The notes under the pieces are model-generated. The model saw only the letters and a list, made by a program, of their open reading frames with translations, was not told where the DNA came from and searched no databases. Shown in pieces: positions 22,261 to 33,232 of a stretch of 64,000 nucleotides of DNA. The first letter of the stretch is position 1, and each line of letters opens with the position of its first letter. Both the position numbers and the translations under genes were made by a program. Source of the DNA: Chloranthus sessilifolius (taxonomy: Eukaryota; Streptophyta; Magnoliopsida; Chloranthales; Chloranthaceae); NCBI GenBank assembly GCA_021018995.1, contig CM037590.1:80756097-80820096 (forward strand), read 5' to 3'.

Positions 22261-23073
22261 AGGAATGAGCCAGCCTTCTGCCTCCAGATGGAGGAACCCC
22301 CAAGGTAAGATGATGAGCCACCATGGTTCTTAGATATCAAGAACTTCCTTGAAACTCGAGCTTTCCCTGAAGGTACGTCCAAGACGAAGAGATAGATCAT
22401 CCAATGTTTAGCAGCAAATTATATTATCTGCGGTGAGTGCCTCTATAAGCAATCATATAACAACATCTTGCTCAGATGCCTTACTGAGGGCGAGGCAACC
22501 AACATCATGAAAGAGATCCATGAAGGAGTATGCAGGGCCCACGTCAACGGGCACATGCTCACCAAGAAGATCCTGCAGCATGGGTATTTCTGGACTGCCA
22601 TGGAAACTGACTGTTGCAAGCACATTCAGAGGTGCTAGAAATGCTAAGAACACTCCAGTCTGATACATGGTCCGGCCATAGATCTATATAGCATGACCAC
22701 TCCCTAGCCATTCGCCACATGGGTCCTCGACATCGTCGAAAAGGTCAATCCAAAAGCTTCAAATGGGCATCAATTCATCCTAGTCACTATTGAATATTTC
22801 ACCAAATGGGTAGAGGCGGCATCCTACACAAACATCATGACCAATCACGTCAAAATATTTATCAAGAATAATATTATGTGTCGATTTGGTGTGCCCAAGG
22901 ACATCATCATGGATAATAGCACCAACTTTATGAACAAGCGCATAAGAGCCTTCTGCAAGATGTATAAAATCAAACATCATCGCTCGTCACCATATTGATC
23001 GCAAACTAATGGGGCCATAGAAGCTGCTAATAAGACAGTCATTCAAATCTTGGAGAAGATGGTTGTCACGTAC
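22261..23073 (+). pseudogene. Integrase zinc finger and catalytic core (T1), interrupted by element C
   Basis: The frame has many stops but is recognisable: a zinc-finger segment with AHVNGHMLTKKILQHGYFW and paired Cys near 22610-22650, then the core with its three acids: Asp at 22729 (VLDIV), Asp at 22912 (IIMDNS) and Glu at 23020 (GAIEAANKTV). FTKWVEAASY lies between. The reading frame reaches 23073, where element C begins, and continues in frame after 39189. The stop at 22996 lies where relatives have Arg and fits CGA to TGA. Confidence 0.85.
23069..23073. repeat. Target site duplication CGTAC, left copy (element C)
   Basis: CGTAC precedes the TGTTAGG start of LTR C and is repeated exactly after the right LTR (39190-39194). 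Removing C plus one copy restores the T1 integrase frame. Confidence 0.95.
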
Positions 23074-24554
23074 TGTTAGGCTACTTTAGAGTGCTTGCTA
23101 CTGACTTTATTGAAGACAGCGATAAGAATGGGGTGAATGAAAATGAATGAAAGGTGGATTGAAAAGACAAAGCAGCAAGCCTAAAATATGCACAATCCTG
23201 CAAGATACAGGGCCTGTTGTAGCAAGTTTTGATAAATAAGAGTTTGTCCCACAGCGAAATTGATCTTAAGCTCCAAGGGAGCCATCTTTAGTAGGCCCTC
23301 CAGATTTGACTACAGATCTGGCAATCCTAAATGGAAGGGGATTTAGGGTCACTAAAATCTAGATTCTAAGGTATCCTAATGTCTAAACAATAGAAAGGGT
23401 TAAGAAAGAAGATGGAGTGAGAAAATAAATATAAAAAGGTGAGAAGTATATTATTAGGTTAAGATCTGATGGGCTTCATGACTCAAATTCAGATCTGCTG
23501 CTATAGAAGTCCTATCCAATGGCTACATTATCACCACTGAGGAGAAAGAATCCAACTCATCTCTGTGCCATGATCCAATCCCTTTATGGCTATAACCTGT
23601 CCACTAAAATGGTCACAGATTATCCAATTGGGGAACCACAGTCCAAAGATGGGTCAGAACAAGTTTGTCATTGTAGGCACTACTTCATCCAGGCTACAAG
23701 CACAAGAATCTATAGGGAACCTCAGGGAACCTCAACCTCTAAAGTGCTATGTGTGGGGCTAGGCCTATATGGGAGCATGTTAGCCCAGACACATAGAACC
23801 AGCAAGAGTTTAAGTGCAACCTTAGATTCAGCTGTCCACTGCTTTAGAGAGACTGCAGTGATCCAGTCGCAAGCCTACAATCTCTATAACCAAACCAGAT
23901 CTGCTATCTGATGGCGGGTCTATACACATACAGGGGAGTTTGTCTCAGCACAATCTCTCACAGGGCTACAAGCACAAGTGCAGTGAAGAATAATCTGTCT
24001 TGAGTCTGTGGGTTGGCTTCACCCTAAAGCTATAACCTGTCCACTGAAATGGTCACAGACTATCCCAGAGGCTACCCTCCTCACAAAGCTCAAGATAGAA
24101 CAAGAAACATTGCTGCGACCACCAAGTTCACAAGGCTACAAAAGCTCATTGCTCCCATGGGGATTTCAGATCTAGTGGGTCCTGTGGTGGGGCTAGGCCT
24201 GTATGGGAGCATGTTAACCCAGACACACAGGTCACTTGGATCTGAATAAACCATAAAATAAGTCCTCCATTGCTTGCAATATGTCCTAGAAATGGAGCAT
24301 CTCAAGATAACAGCCTTATACAAAACAACTCACAAAAATCCCATAAAAGTAAAACACCCTATCATGAAACTCCATTAATCTATTCCAAATAGTCATACAA
24401 AGGCATAGCCAGCAAATGCTGGACTATGGAGAGAAGAAAAAGTAAAAAGAAAACTACCTAAAACTTACTAGAAATATGCATCTACTACAAGAAGAAGAAA
24501 ATAGACTAAATTCTGTTTTAAGCAGAGCGTCCCCTAAACCTAAATCAGGCTTAG

Positions 24555-24564
24555 GTTTATATAG
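24555..24564 (-). promoter_or_regulatory. LTR TATA box, element C left copy
   Basis: The plus strand GTTTATATAG gives CTATATAAAC on the minus strand. The right LTR has the identical box at 38224-38233, where the promoter would drive the element RNA. Confidence 0.65.
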
Positions 24565-24779
24565 CAGTTAGTTTGGCGACACATTAGGGTTAGGAAACCC
24601 TAATTTTAACAATGCCACGTGGCCTCATATTGTCCCTTGGATGCCTCGGGGTGTGTGCACGGAACTTAGAGCATGGGAATGCGTGCCCTAATTACTGGAA
24701 GTTCCCAGAATGTCCTCTGCAGAGGTGAGGGAGAGTTAGAGTTTAGTGCCTCGCCAGGTAGCACTGGTTTCCAAGACTG

Positions 24780-25330
24780 TCACTTGGTAGCATGATCTCT
24801 GCGAGGTTGGATTAGCTTAAAATTCTAGCTGTCGCGGGGTTGTCTTAGTTGCAGCTGAAACAGTCACGCGATAGAGCATTGAATCCTCGCCAGATTGCTC
24901 TGATCTTCGCGAGATTGCACTTTCCTTCTGAATGGCGCGGGAATCGCGCGAGCAAATTGTTTCTAAATGGATCTTCGCGAGGATCCTCGCGAGGACGTGA
25001 TGTGCATTGGTCTCTAAATTGCGCGAGAGGTTTTTCTAAAGTTTTGCATCCCGCGGCCACTGCGCACCAAAATACCTGGAGCTCTCTCTCCTTAGTTGAT
25101 CTGAGTGAACTGCGCGAGGTTTGAGAGCTGCTTTCTTGAGTTGCGTGAGCAGTTGTATTTGAGCTTCGCGAGAGCTATGCGAAGTATGATTCTGAAGCTC
25201 CTCTGTCACTCAACTGTGCAAGAACAGTGTGGGCAATTGGAAATGAAGTTTTGGGAGACTCGCGAGGACTGTGCGAGGCTTAATTTCTGAATCCTTTAAA
25301 GCTTGTGAAAGCTGCGCGAGGTTCAATTCT
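24780..25330 (-). repeat. CGCGAG motif array in LTR C
   Basis: More than twelve copies of CGCGAG or near variants (TTCGCGAG, CTCGCGAG, TGCGCGAG, CACGCGAT) occur 20-60 bases apart with unrelated spacers, upstream (minus sense) of the TATA box. The right LTR carries the same array at about 38460-38990. Confidence 0.75.
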
Positions 25331-25520
25331 TGTCTGGGTTCAGCTTTCATCCTTCTGAGGGACTTCTGGGGCAAAAGTGGGCTCCTTAACAGGGTTCAGG
25401 CTTTATTGCAGCTGTTGTTTATTATCTACAGAAATGACTTAACACACATTTATTAGATGGCTAAGGGTCTAACAGAGGCTAAGTTAAGGGGTGAAAAGTG
25501 GTACTTTTCATGTCTTAACA

Positions 25521-25533
25521 CACCCCCAAACCT
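25521..25533 (-). other. Polypurine tract of element C
   Basis: The minus strand reads AGGTTTGGGGGTG directly before the 3' LTR, where plus-strand DNA synthesis would be primed. Confidence 0.8.
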
Positions 25534-27161
25534 AATCTTTGCTAGTCCATTAGCAAAGCTACACTAAAAATCTACAGAAATTAAATGCCACTTTCGTAGG
25601 GAGCATAGATACATTTAGTATATGTACCAAGCCTTTTAAACCCCTAGGCGATCCCTAGTGGAGGAGTGAAGTCTCCTGAGGGTTTTCAGTGAAGATACCC
25701 ACAAACTTCTTAACAAAATAGTTAACAGTAGTGCAAGATTATCAAGTTAGCAGTCAAGAAATAGAGTATCAGTTCACCCTTGAATCAATAAAAATATAGG
25801 AAATTTAAATACATTATCTGCATAGATGTTTAAGCAACATAAACTTCACATGATAGCACAGCATTTCCAATCAGTTCACAACAGGGGAAACTACACATGT
25901 GTGTCAGCACTGAGCTAATCATTAAATTAAAAATTAGGTTGTAGGTCATGCCCACTACATTCAATATCAGACCCAAAACTCTCTAGGGCATACTATCACA
26001 AAGAACTTTTGAGGGTTTCATTGTCTCTCAAACTCAGGAGCAGTTACATCCCCCAAATGGGTCTGTAAGCATGAGCATAGGCATAGCATTCAAGTTCTGG
26101 CATCATTGGAAGATTTTCACCATAGATTGGAAAAATCATTATCTCCACATGACAGCTCATTCAACTTTGGATCACAAGGGCTTTAAATGGGCTGTAATGT
26201 GGCTTATGGTATTGGGTTATAAAAAGAATTGGAAGGTTGAAAAGGGGTTCGAAATTCAAAAATCAGTACGTGCAGGAGGTGATTCATGACTTCACCTTCT
26301 TTAATTCAGCTCCTTTCATCTTCTTTGGAATCTTCAGATTTGAAGTGATCAGTTTCTCTTCTTGTTTGATTTTTTTCCGATGAATGTTTCCTCTTGACTC
26401 CTCTCTTACTCCTCTTCATTATTGTTTTCTTTTCTTTCTGATGCAGTTTTCTTCTTTTTATTTTTGCTTTTGCTTTGATGAATTGCCACCTTTTTCCTCA
26501 GTTGTTATACTACTAGAACTTCAGATAATTCTTCTCTACTCATCCGATGTTGACCCTAGCTAGTCCATCTTTAACTCTTTCTCCTTTACCTTCTGAATTC
26601 TCAAAGTGAGGGTAAGGTTAAATCAAATCCATAGGTTCAGGTACAAGTACTCAGGTGTGTTTTGAAGAAAATTGGACTTTGAAGCTCAAAAAGTGTATGA
26701 ACAAGGGCAGTTCCTTCAGGGTTTGGTTTGTTTAGGCTCAAACTGTCCAAGAGAAGGCCTTGATCCTTTCCTAAGTGTCATGAGTGCTGTCAGTTGTTTC
26801 AACTTGGAGTTACCTAACTTTTAGTGAATATTGACTCAGCCATTCCTTAAAGCTAGAAGAAATTTGCCTCAATCACTCCTCAAATAAAAAAATAAAAAAA
26901 TTTGTAGGCCCAATTCTCACTGGTGATGGTCTTCCTTTGAACTTTTAAGCATGTCCTTACCTTTTTCTCTCTTCAATGGTTCACTAAGTGCTTATACTAG
27001 TGAGTTTTCTTAGTGTTCTCATCATGGAAATGTGAAAATTTAGAAATTTATAATGTCTAAAGATCTGCAAAAAATTTTAGATTCCTTAATTTTCATATTG
27101 CTTGAGTGAACACAACTCCATTTCTATGTTACTCACATGATTCTGCTGCACTTTAAGCTAA
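25534..27161 (-). other. Element C 3' non-coding region with a hairpin beside the tract
   Basis: No gene is visible. An 8-bp perfect hairpin, CTTTGCTA (25537-25544) and TAGCAAAG (25551-25558), lies four bases from the polypurine tract; element D has the same hairpin with 7-bp arms. The remaining sequence aligns with the 3' regions of A and D, including the CCATAGATTGG and TTTGGATCACAAGG blocks near 26122 and 26165. Confidence 0.75.
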
Positions 27162-27548
27162 CTATGTTATTGGCAAACCTACCTGCCACACCCCCAAACC
27201 TAGGAGGGTGGCAGGCTTGGTTGGAATGGAAGGTGGAATGGAGGGGGGAATTGTGACAAAGTACTGTGGTAAGGTAGGGGAAGGGGAGTCCTCCCATGGA
27301 CCAAGCACAGGTGAAGGGGGAGTGGGCATGGAGAATGGAATCAGAGGGGGGGGAAGAGATGGATGCAAGAGGAGTAGAGGATGCAGGAATAAGAAGTGGA
27401 GGGGGTGGATGTCAGAGGGATGGAAGTGATGAGCTCGAGGCGTTATAGCAGTGGTGGACTCACACGCCGCTCGCTTGTTTGGTGGCCTGAGCTCAAATTT
27501 CTTCTTTTTCTGACCCCTGATCGGTGTTGAAATATGACTATAATTCAC
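27162..27548 (-). pseudogene. Env-like proline-rich remnant (element C)
   Basis: A 128-codon frame opens with a basic IRGQKKKKFELRPPNKRAAC stretch, then a Pro/His/Leu/Ser-rich run. It corresponds to the start of the proline-rich region of A (3315 downward) but is much shorter: the A segment is about 490 codons. A copy of the polypurine tract motif (27189-27201) is embedded at its end. Solo LTR S2 separates it from the conserved core at 28900-29709. Confidence 0.55.
27189..27201 (-). promoter_or_regulatory. Internal copy of the polypurine tract motif (element C)
   Basis: The minus strand reads AGGTTTGGGGGTG, identical to 25521-25533 in the same element and to 1224-1236 in element A. Confidence 0.5.
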
Positions 27549-27767
27549 ACTTTAAAACCTACATTTAGCTGTTCAATGAAAGCATCTGATGGTTGTTGTG
27601 AGGTTTTGATGTTTACAGGTGTTTCTGACAGCTAGATCGTTCAAGTGCATAAAAGAAGGAAATTACAGGCTAAAAAAAGAGATATGGACAAAAAGGTCCA
27701 AAGAAGCATTGAAAGCCATGAAGAGAATCAACTTCCATCAAGAAAAGAAAGACTTTGCATTGAAGAG

Positions 27768-27940
27768 TCAATCGATTGAGGCATTATGGTCAATCGATTG
27801 ACAGATGGAGAAAAACTCAACCCTGGAAAGTCAATCGATTGAGACATAATATTCAATCGGTTGAGATATGAAGGCAGAAGTGTTCTAAGGGAATTCGAAC
27901 TCTAAGTCAATCGATTGAGATTTCTGTCTCAATCGATTGA
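27768..27940. repeat. TCAATCGATTGA palindrome array in S2
   Basis: Six copies at 27768-27779, 27790-27801, 27831-27842, 27853-27864 (one mismatch), 27907-27918 and 27929-27940, plus a half copy near 27958. Each is a perfect 12-nt palindrome except the fourth. The array ends about 30 bases before the TATA box. Confidence 0.9.
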
Positions 27941-27967
27941 GGCAATTAGGGTTAGTTTCAATCGGAT

Positions 27968-27979
27968 ATTATAAATAAG
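27968..27979 (+). promoter_or_regulatory. TATA box of S2
   Basis: ATTATAAATAAG lies right after the palindrome array and upstream of a GAGAGAG-rich leader (28018-28080), as in plant LTR promoters. Confidence 0.55.
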
Positions 27980-28899
27980 AGGCTTACGGCTTTGTAAAGG
28001 GGGAGTTGTTTTGTTTTAGAGAGAGAGCTTTTTGAATAGAGAGTTTTTATTTCTTAGAGAGTTATTATTTTTGAGAGAAATTTGTGTAATAACTAGAGAC
28101 TTTTGTAAGAAGAGTTTTCTGAGAGTATTTAAAATTGTGTTCTTCTTTTTACACCTTCTTTGCTCTTTACATTGGGAATGATTTTGGATACAATTGAAGA
28201 TCTTACACCAAGGATGAGTGGCTAAAAGCTGTAGATCGGGGAAGATGCGATCCCCAGATAAGTACCCATATTTTATGTTTAATGCCATAGTATAATATTG
28301 TCATCATCAAATCGTTTTTCTCAAAGTTTGTGATTATGTTTATGTTGTTTTGATCTAAAATACCATGAGATACGCTATGCTTTTCACATGATTCATACCG
28401 CGATTAGGCTGAGTCATTATTTTTAGATAGGGCATGCCGGGTTAATGATCACGCTTAATTACTAGTCATGGTTCTCTTAGAATGATGGTGTGTTGATGTT
28501 CATAAAATTGTGAGTTTAAAAATAGAAAAGGGTATAAATCTGGGGTAGCAAATTCCTTGATCTTGTTTTTAAAATTTGTTCTTAGATTTCTCATTACATA
28601 ATTTTTAGGTTAATTTGTCTTCTTTCTTGCAATTAGAAAAGTGTTAACTCTTGGTAAAAATTAAAATCTGCCCCTTGGTACTTCCTCGGGGATATTTTCT
28701 AAATCTCTAGGAAGAATTGAATAAAATTTTAGATTTCCCTGTGGGTTCGACACCCTTGTTCTTGCCTTACTAGAACAGATCTTGTACACTTGCAAGGGTT
28801 TATTTAAAATTGATCAACCCCCCATCAAGCTTTTGCTGATTCCCCATTGCCTCTTGGCAAAGGTAGTAGGGGTAAGGGTGGTGGTTTGCTCGGTTCTTC

Positions 28900-29709
28900 C
28901 TATCTTGTACCCCCCTTGATAAGCAGCAAGGTGATGATTCTGGCATAGGGTAGGGTGTGAGGCTTCTGGTTTGACCCTAATTTCGCCACTGTGTCTTTCA
29001 TAGCTTCAAAAATTAGCCAGGCTGCATGGAAGCCATGGCCCATGTGGTAGGAGTAGACAGTATCCGCAATGGGAGTTCTTCTCTCTTGCTGATGTCCTAA
29101 GCAATATATGTTCTTTCGCAGGACTTGGTCAATGAACAGCAGCTCAGGCTCAAGTTCCCTCCTTCTGATTGAGTCCCCAGTGGTTTTTAATCCTCTTGTT
29201 AGGGCCCTTGCAATTGTGTTAATTGATGCACGCAGAGGGGGGCCATATCCACAACTAGGATTGAATGCTGCTGGGATGCCCAATACTTCAGCAATCATCT
29301 TAGGGCATATTAACAAATCAAAATCATCAATCATCACCAGCAAGCACTCTTGGCCATCGTTGCCCTTCTTGACCTTCATATGCTGGTAAAACACCTGCAC
29401 TAGCCTTGGGTAGGCTAGTGCAGGAATTTCTCTCATCAATGGCATCAGGCTCGCTTTGCTCAGAAATTGTATTGCAGGGGCAGAGAGAGCTTCTTTTTCA
29501 AAGAATAGGACATCAAATGCTGTTTTAGGCTCCAATGGAATTGACTCCATGAGCTCAGAAGGAGTAGAGAACTATGTGGTTGGTATCGCCGCCTCCTCAA
29601 CCACTTTCTTTCCTTTTTGGGGGGACTTTGAAGTTTTAGCCTTTTTAGGGGCGGTCTCTGCAGGGTCCTTGTCCTTCCTTTTTCTCTTCTGTGTAGATTT
29701 TGGGGCCAT
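28900..29709 (-). pseudogene. Env-like gene, N-terminus and conserved core (element C)
   Basis: The start is the ATG at 29709 (MAPKST), followed by a strongly basic stretch rich in KRKRKDKD and KKAK patches, a possible nuclear localisation signal. A stop near 29573 interrupts it. The core (29550-28900, 216 codons) has PRLVQVFYQHMKVKKG, CPKMIAEVLGIPAAF, SIRRRELEPELLFIDQVLRK and HTLPYARIITLLL, aligning with 3835-3266 of A and matching the putative plant transposon protein (Transposase_32-like) pattern. No transmembrane segment or signal peptide is seen. It follows integrase and a promoter-like spacer. Function unknown. Confidence 0.75.
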
Positions 29710-30848
29710 AGCTAACTCTGTCTTTGGGTGTGAGCAAATGGAGACTGAGATCTAGGGTTTGGTTTAATTTGACACACAGGACACCTCAAGATCTCAGAGC
29801 AGAGGGCAATGGAAGAGGATGATGAGAGGAATAACTTTGTAGAGTTGTGAAGTGAATGATGAGCTATAGGAGTGATGTTGGACGAGAGAGGGGAGAGCGG
29901 CAGAAGCTAGGGTTTTGCAGAGGGAAGAAGGAAGCAGATAATGAAAAAGGGATAAAGCGCGGGGTTGAAATACTTATCGCGAAGCTCGGTGTGCTTTGGA
30001 ACATCTGGTCGCAGGGTTGGAAATAAACCTGGCGAGGGTGTTGATTATATCTGGATTGCGCGACAATCTCTAAAGTCGACCTTGGAGCGCGCGATAGAGT
30101 GAGATCAATTCATGTGAATTGTACGAGCAATTCCTAAGGCTCTATTTAGATTGCGCGAGAAGCTCTGAGGTTCATCTTGAATCTCGCGATAGACTTTGAA
30201 TCTCGCGACAGCGAATAGAATGTTTCTGTTGAATTGCACGAGATTCTCCCAGTTTATCTTGTGAACCTCGCGATAGCCTGATAATCTCATGACAGCTAAT
30301 GTATGGCTCTATATGAATTGCGCGGGAGGCTCTCAGCGACACATGAATCTCGCGACAGCGAATAGAATGTGACCAGGCGAACTGCGCGACATCCATCTAG
30401 GCTTCCTTTTGAACCTCGCGATAGGTTTCCAAGCTCCTTCTTTAACCTCACGAGAGCTTTTTAAATCACGCGATAGTCTCCCAGGCTTCCATTATGGACC
30501 CAGTGACAGTAAGGTATAAAATAGAGATCATGTGCTCTCTATTCTGCCCTTTTGCATTTTTGTTGTGGTTGAATCCTGGGCATGACTCTCTCCTATGACT
30601 GGCTTTAGACACATGTAAACTCAATCATACACTGAAGGACAATGAAAACGACCTCCCACATTAGGCATTCAACTAAAGCTATCAATTCATAAGCAGTAAT
30701 AATCAAGGCAAGCATCAAAAGTTCACCACAGATAGGGCATAATTCAGATAAGGCCACTAGCAAATCCTACAAAAGAGAAACTAAAGAAAGCAAGATAAAT
30801 CAACCAAAAACTAAGTACATATGTTACAGTAATGACACACCTATGGAA
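29710..30848 (-). promoter_or_regulatory. Promoter-like spacer between pol and the env-like gene (element C)
   Basis: There is no gene here. In minus sense it has an AT-rich part (30848-30490), an array of about 18 CG-rich words such as CTCGCGACAG, CCTCGCGATAG and TTGCGCGACA (30480-29955), then a pyrimidine-rich leader with CCCTAGCTTCTGCC and TCTCTCGTCC runs up to the ATG at 29709. The words match those of the LTR C array. A TATA box is less clear than in A. It looks like a second promoter region for the env-like gene. Confidence 0.55.
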
Positions 30849-31409
30849 TCAGTTTGAAGAAGGATCCCCTTGACAGTGAATGGTGTCGAAAAGGTCGATA
30901 GGTTTTTCAAAACAAGGCTTAAGCCTCTGACCATTCACCTTCAAGAGTCTCCCAGACTTAGGGTCCTTGATTTCCACAGCACCAGATGGGGAAACTTGCA
31001 TGACAATATAAGGACCTTCCCATCTGGATTTCAATTTGCCTGGAAAAAATATAAGTTTGGAGTTAAACAACCAAACCTTATCACCAACATTAAAACTCTT
31101 TCTCAACAACCCTTTGTCAAAGAAAGCTTTGGACATTTCCTTGTAGATCCTGGCATTGGCATAAGCATCCATCCTTAGTTCTTCCAATTCTGACAGCTGC
31201 AGCAACCTGTGATGACCAGCAGAAGTTAGATCTAAATTTAAATGTTTGATGGCCCAATAGGCCTTGTGTTCTAACTCCACTGGTAGATGACAGGCCTTAC
31301 CATAGATCAGTCTGAAAGGGGACATACCGATGGGGGTCTTATAGGCAGTCCTATAAGCCCATAGTGCGTCATTAAGCTTGTCAGCCCAATCCTTCCTATC
31401 AGTCCTCAC
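30849..31409 (-). pseudogene. Integrase C-terminal part (element C)
   Basis: This 186-codon frame follows the catalytic core after a frameshift. It contains [39 protein letters not shown], a basic [20 protein letters not shown] segment and [20 protein letters not shown], the usual C-terminal DNA-binding fold of Ty3/gypsy integrases. There is no chromodomain, as expected for Athila. It ends just before the spacer. Confidence 0.85.
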
Positions 31410-31429
31410 AGTCTTCTCAAGGATATACT

Positions 31430-31747
31430 TTATCTCCCTATTTGAAATTTTAACTTGCCACTGGTTTGTGGGTGGTAGGGAGTAGCAATCCTATGGGTGA
31501 CAGAATATTTCTTGAGTAGGCTCTCGAAATTTCTGTTGCAGAAATGGCTCCCCCCATCACTGATAATGGCTCTAGGGGTACCAAATCTGGAGAAGATATT
31601 TTGCTTTATGAACTTGAAGACCACCTGATTATCATTAGTTCTTGTGGCAATGACTTCTATCCATTTGGAAACATAGTCCACTGCCACTAAGATAAAATGA
31701 AAACCATTTGAAGGAGGAAAGGGGCCCATAAAATCAATACCCCACAC
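31430..31747 (-). pseudogene. Integrase catalytic core (element C)
   Basis: It contains [14 protein letters not shown] (first Asp), [18 protein letters not shown] and [14 protein letters not shown] (second Asp). The frame runs off into nonsense after HPQTSG, where the third catalytic acid (Glu) should follow within a few residues; a frameshift near 31430-31440 separates it from the C-terminal frame. Integrase inserts the cDNA into the genome. Confidence 0.85.
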
Positions 31748-31774
31748 ATCAAACAGTTCTACAACAAGGATGGG

Positions 31775-33232
31775 CTATAACGGCATTGAATTTCCTTTAG
31801 ATAGCCCTCCAAGTTTTTGACATCTTTTACAGGCTTTGCAGTGTGTATGGGCATCTCTGAAAAGAGAAGGCCAATAGAAACCACACTGCAACACTTTGTC
31901 AGCTGTTTTTCTCCCACTAAAGTGGCCCCCACAGGCATTTTCATGGCACATGGCCAGAATACTGGGGATATCACTTTCGGGAATACATTTTCGAATGATT
32001 TTGTCTGCACAATACTTGTACAAGCAATGTTCTTCCCAAAAAAAGAATTTGACCTGTGAGAAAAATAGGTCTTTATCCATTTTTGTCCAATGGGAAGGGG
32101 TCGTGCCTATAACTAGATAATTGACAATATGTGCATACCAGGGAATTAAAGATTGGATGGTAAACAGTTGCTCATCCGGGAAGACATCATTTGTAGCAAG
32201 GTCATCATCACCTTTTTCCAACATAATTTTGGACAAGTGGTCAGCCACCACATTTTCTACACCCTTCTTGTCCTTGATTTCGATGTCAAACTCCTGTAAC
32301 AGGAGTAGCCATCTAATCAATCTGGGCTTTGCATCCTTCTTGGACAGTAGGTATTTTAATGCTGAGTGGTCAGTGAAGATGACAGTTTTAGACTCAAGTA
32401 GGTAAGGTCTAAACTTGTCCATAGCAAAAACCACTGCCAAAAGCTCTTTCTTAGTGGTTGTGTAGTTCAGTTGAGCTTCAGCAAGTGATTTACAGAGATA
32501 TGCAATGACCACAGACAGCTTATCCTTTCTCTGGCCCAAGACAGCACCTATTACCAAGTCAGATGCATCACACATCAACTCAAAGGGCAGGGTATAGTCA
32601 GGTGTTTGTAGTACAGGGGCAGAGGTGAGGCAAATTTTCAAAGTTTCAAAAGCCTTTAGACATTCAGCAGAGAAGTCAAAGGGCACATCCTGGCAGGGCA
32701 GGTGGCACAATGGCTTAGCAATTTTACTGAAGTCTTTGATAAACCTCCTGTAGAATCCAGCATGGCCAAGGAAGGATCTGATTTGCTTAACTATTCTTGG
32801 AGGGGGCAGATTTTTAATGAGGTCAACTTTGGCCTTGTCTACCTCAATTCCATCTTTAGCGACTACATGGCCCAACACAATTCCTTGTGTTACCATGAAG
32901 TGGCTCTTCTCCCAACTTAAGACCAAATTGGTCTCTTCACATCTTTGTAGGACTTGATGGAGGTGTTGTAGACATTGGTCAAAGCTATCCCCATAGACCG
33001 AAAGGTCATCCATGAAAATTTCTAAGAATTTATCAATCATATCAGAAAAAATGACATACATACACCTCTGAAAGGTGGCTGGGGCATTACACAGTCCAAA
33101 AGGCATCCTTCTGTAAGTAAAGGTGCCAAATGGACAAGTAAATGTAGTTTTCTCTTGATCAAGGGGGTGCACGGGGATCTGATTGTACCCTGAGTACCCA
33201 TTAAGAAAATAGTAAAAAGCCTTCCCAGCCAA
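31775..33232 (-). pseudogene. RT, RNase H and integrase zinc finger (element C)
   Basis: At 485 codons this is the longest intact pol frame in the window. RT: GYSGYNQIPV, FTCPFGTFTYRRMPFGLC, FMDD at residues 73-76 and VLGHVVAKDGIEVDKAK. RNase H: Asp 222 (MCDASD), Glu 263 (KKELLAVVF), Asp 288 (IFTDHSALKYLL) and Asp 331 (VVADHLSKI), all present. Integrase zinc finger: MCHENACGGHF and CKACKRCQ near residues 425-465. It stops at 31775, just before the core. The upstream RT start lies in another frame (33401-34321) with a stop near 33298. Confidence 0.9.

Larger units (their letters stand above)
16858..23073 (+). mobile_element. Tat-type Ty3/gypsy element T1, left part (interrupted by C; resumes at 39190)
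   Basis: The plus-strand order is protease-G-patch region, solo LTR S1, RT, RNase H, second RNase H, integrase. Two RNase H domains and a G-patch after protease are hallmarks of the Tat lineage (Ogre, Retand and relatives). The 5' LTR and gag are missing: coding similarity starts directly at the edge of LTR B. The integrase is cut at 23073 by element C and resumes in frame at 39190. Multiple stops and shifts show that it is inactive and older than C. Confidence 0.85.
23074..25520 (-). repeat. 3' LTR of element C (left copy)
   Basis: It starts TGTTAGGCTACTTTAG and ends ATGTCTTAACA in plus orientation, 2447 bp. The TATA box is at 24555-24564 and a CG-rich array at about 24780-25330. It differs from the right LTR by scattered substitutions and small indels, with a cluster opposite 38390-38520. 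Frames inside it are chance. Confidence 0.95.
27587..28827 (+). repeat. Solo-LTR-like insertion S2 inside the env-like gene of C
   Basis: It runs from TGATGGTTGTTG to CCCCCCATCA (TG...CA with TGATGG/CCATCA inverted ends), with a TATA box at 27968-27979, a palindrome array at 27768-27940, and a plant-type LTR 3' end (GGTTCGACACCC and ACACTTGCAAGGG). It has no long frame. The flanks AGCAT and AGCTT match in four of five bases, so the duplication is imperfect or the edges are off by a few bases; about 55 extra bases (27530-27586) beside it are unexplained. Confidence 0.65.

Noticed and set aside
23519..24249. Plus-strand frames inside the C LTR, repeated at 37715-37915
   Set aside because: The same LTR positions are non-coding in transcription sense, and the frames are broken differently in the two copies.
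27619..27801. Plus-strand 60-codon Lys-rich frame
   Set aside because: It lies in the U3-like part of solo LTR S2 and includes the palindrome array; no conserved motif.
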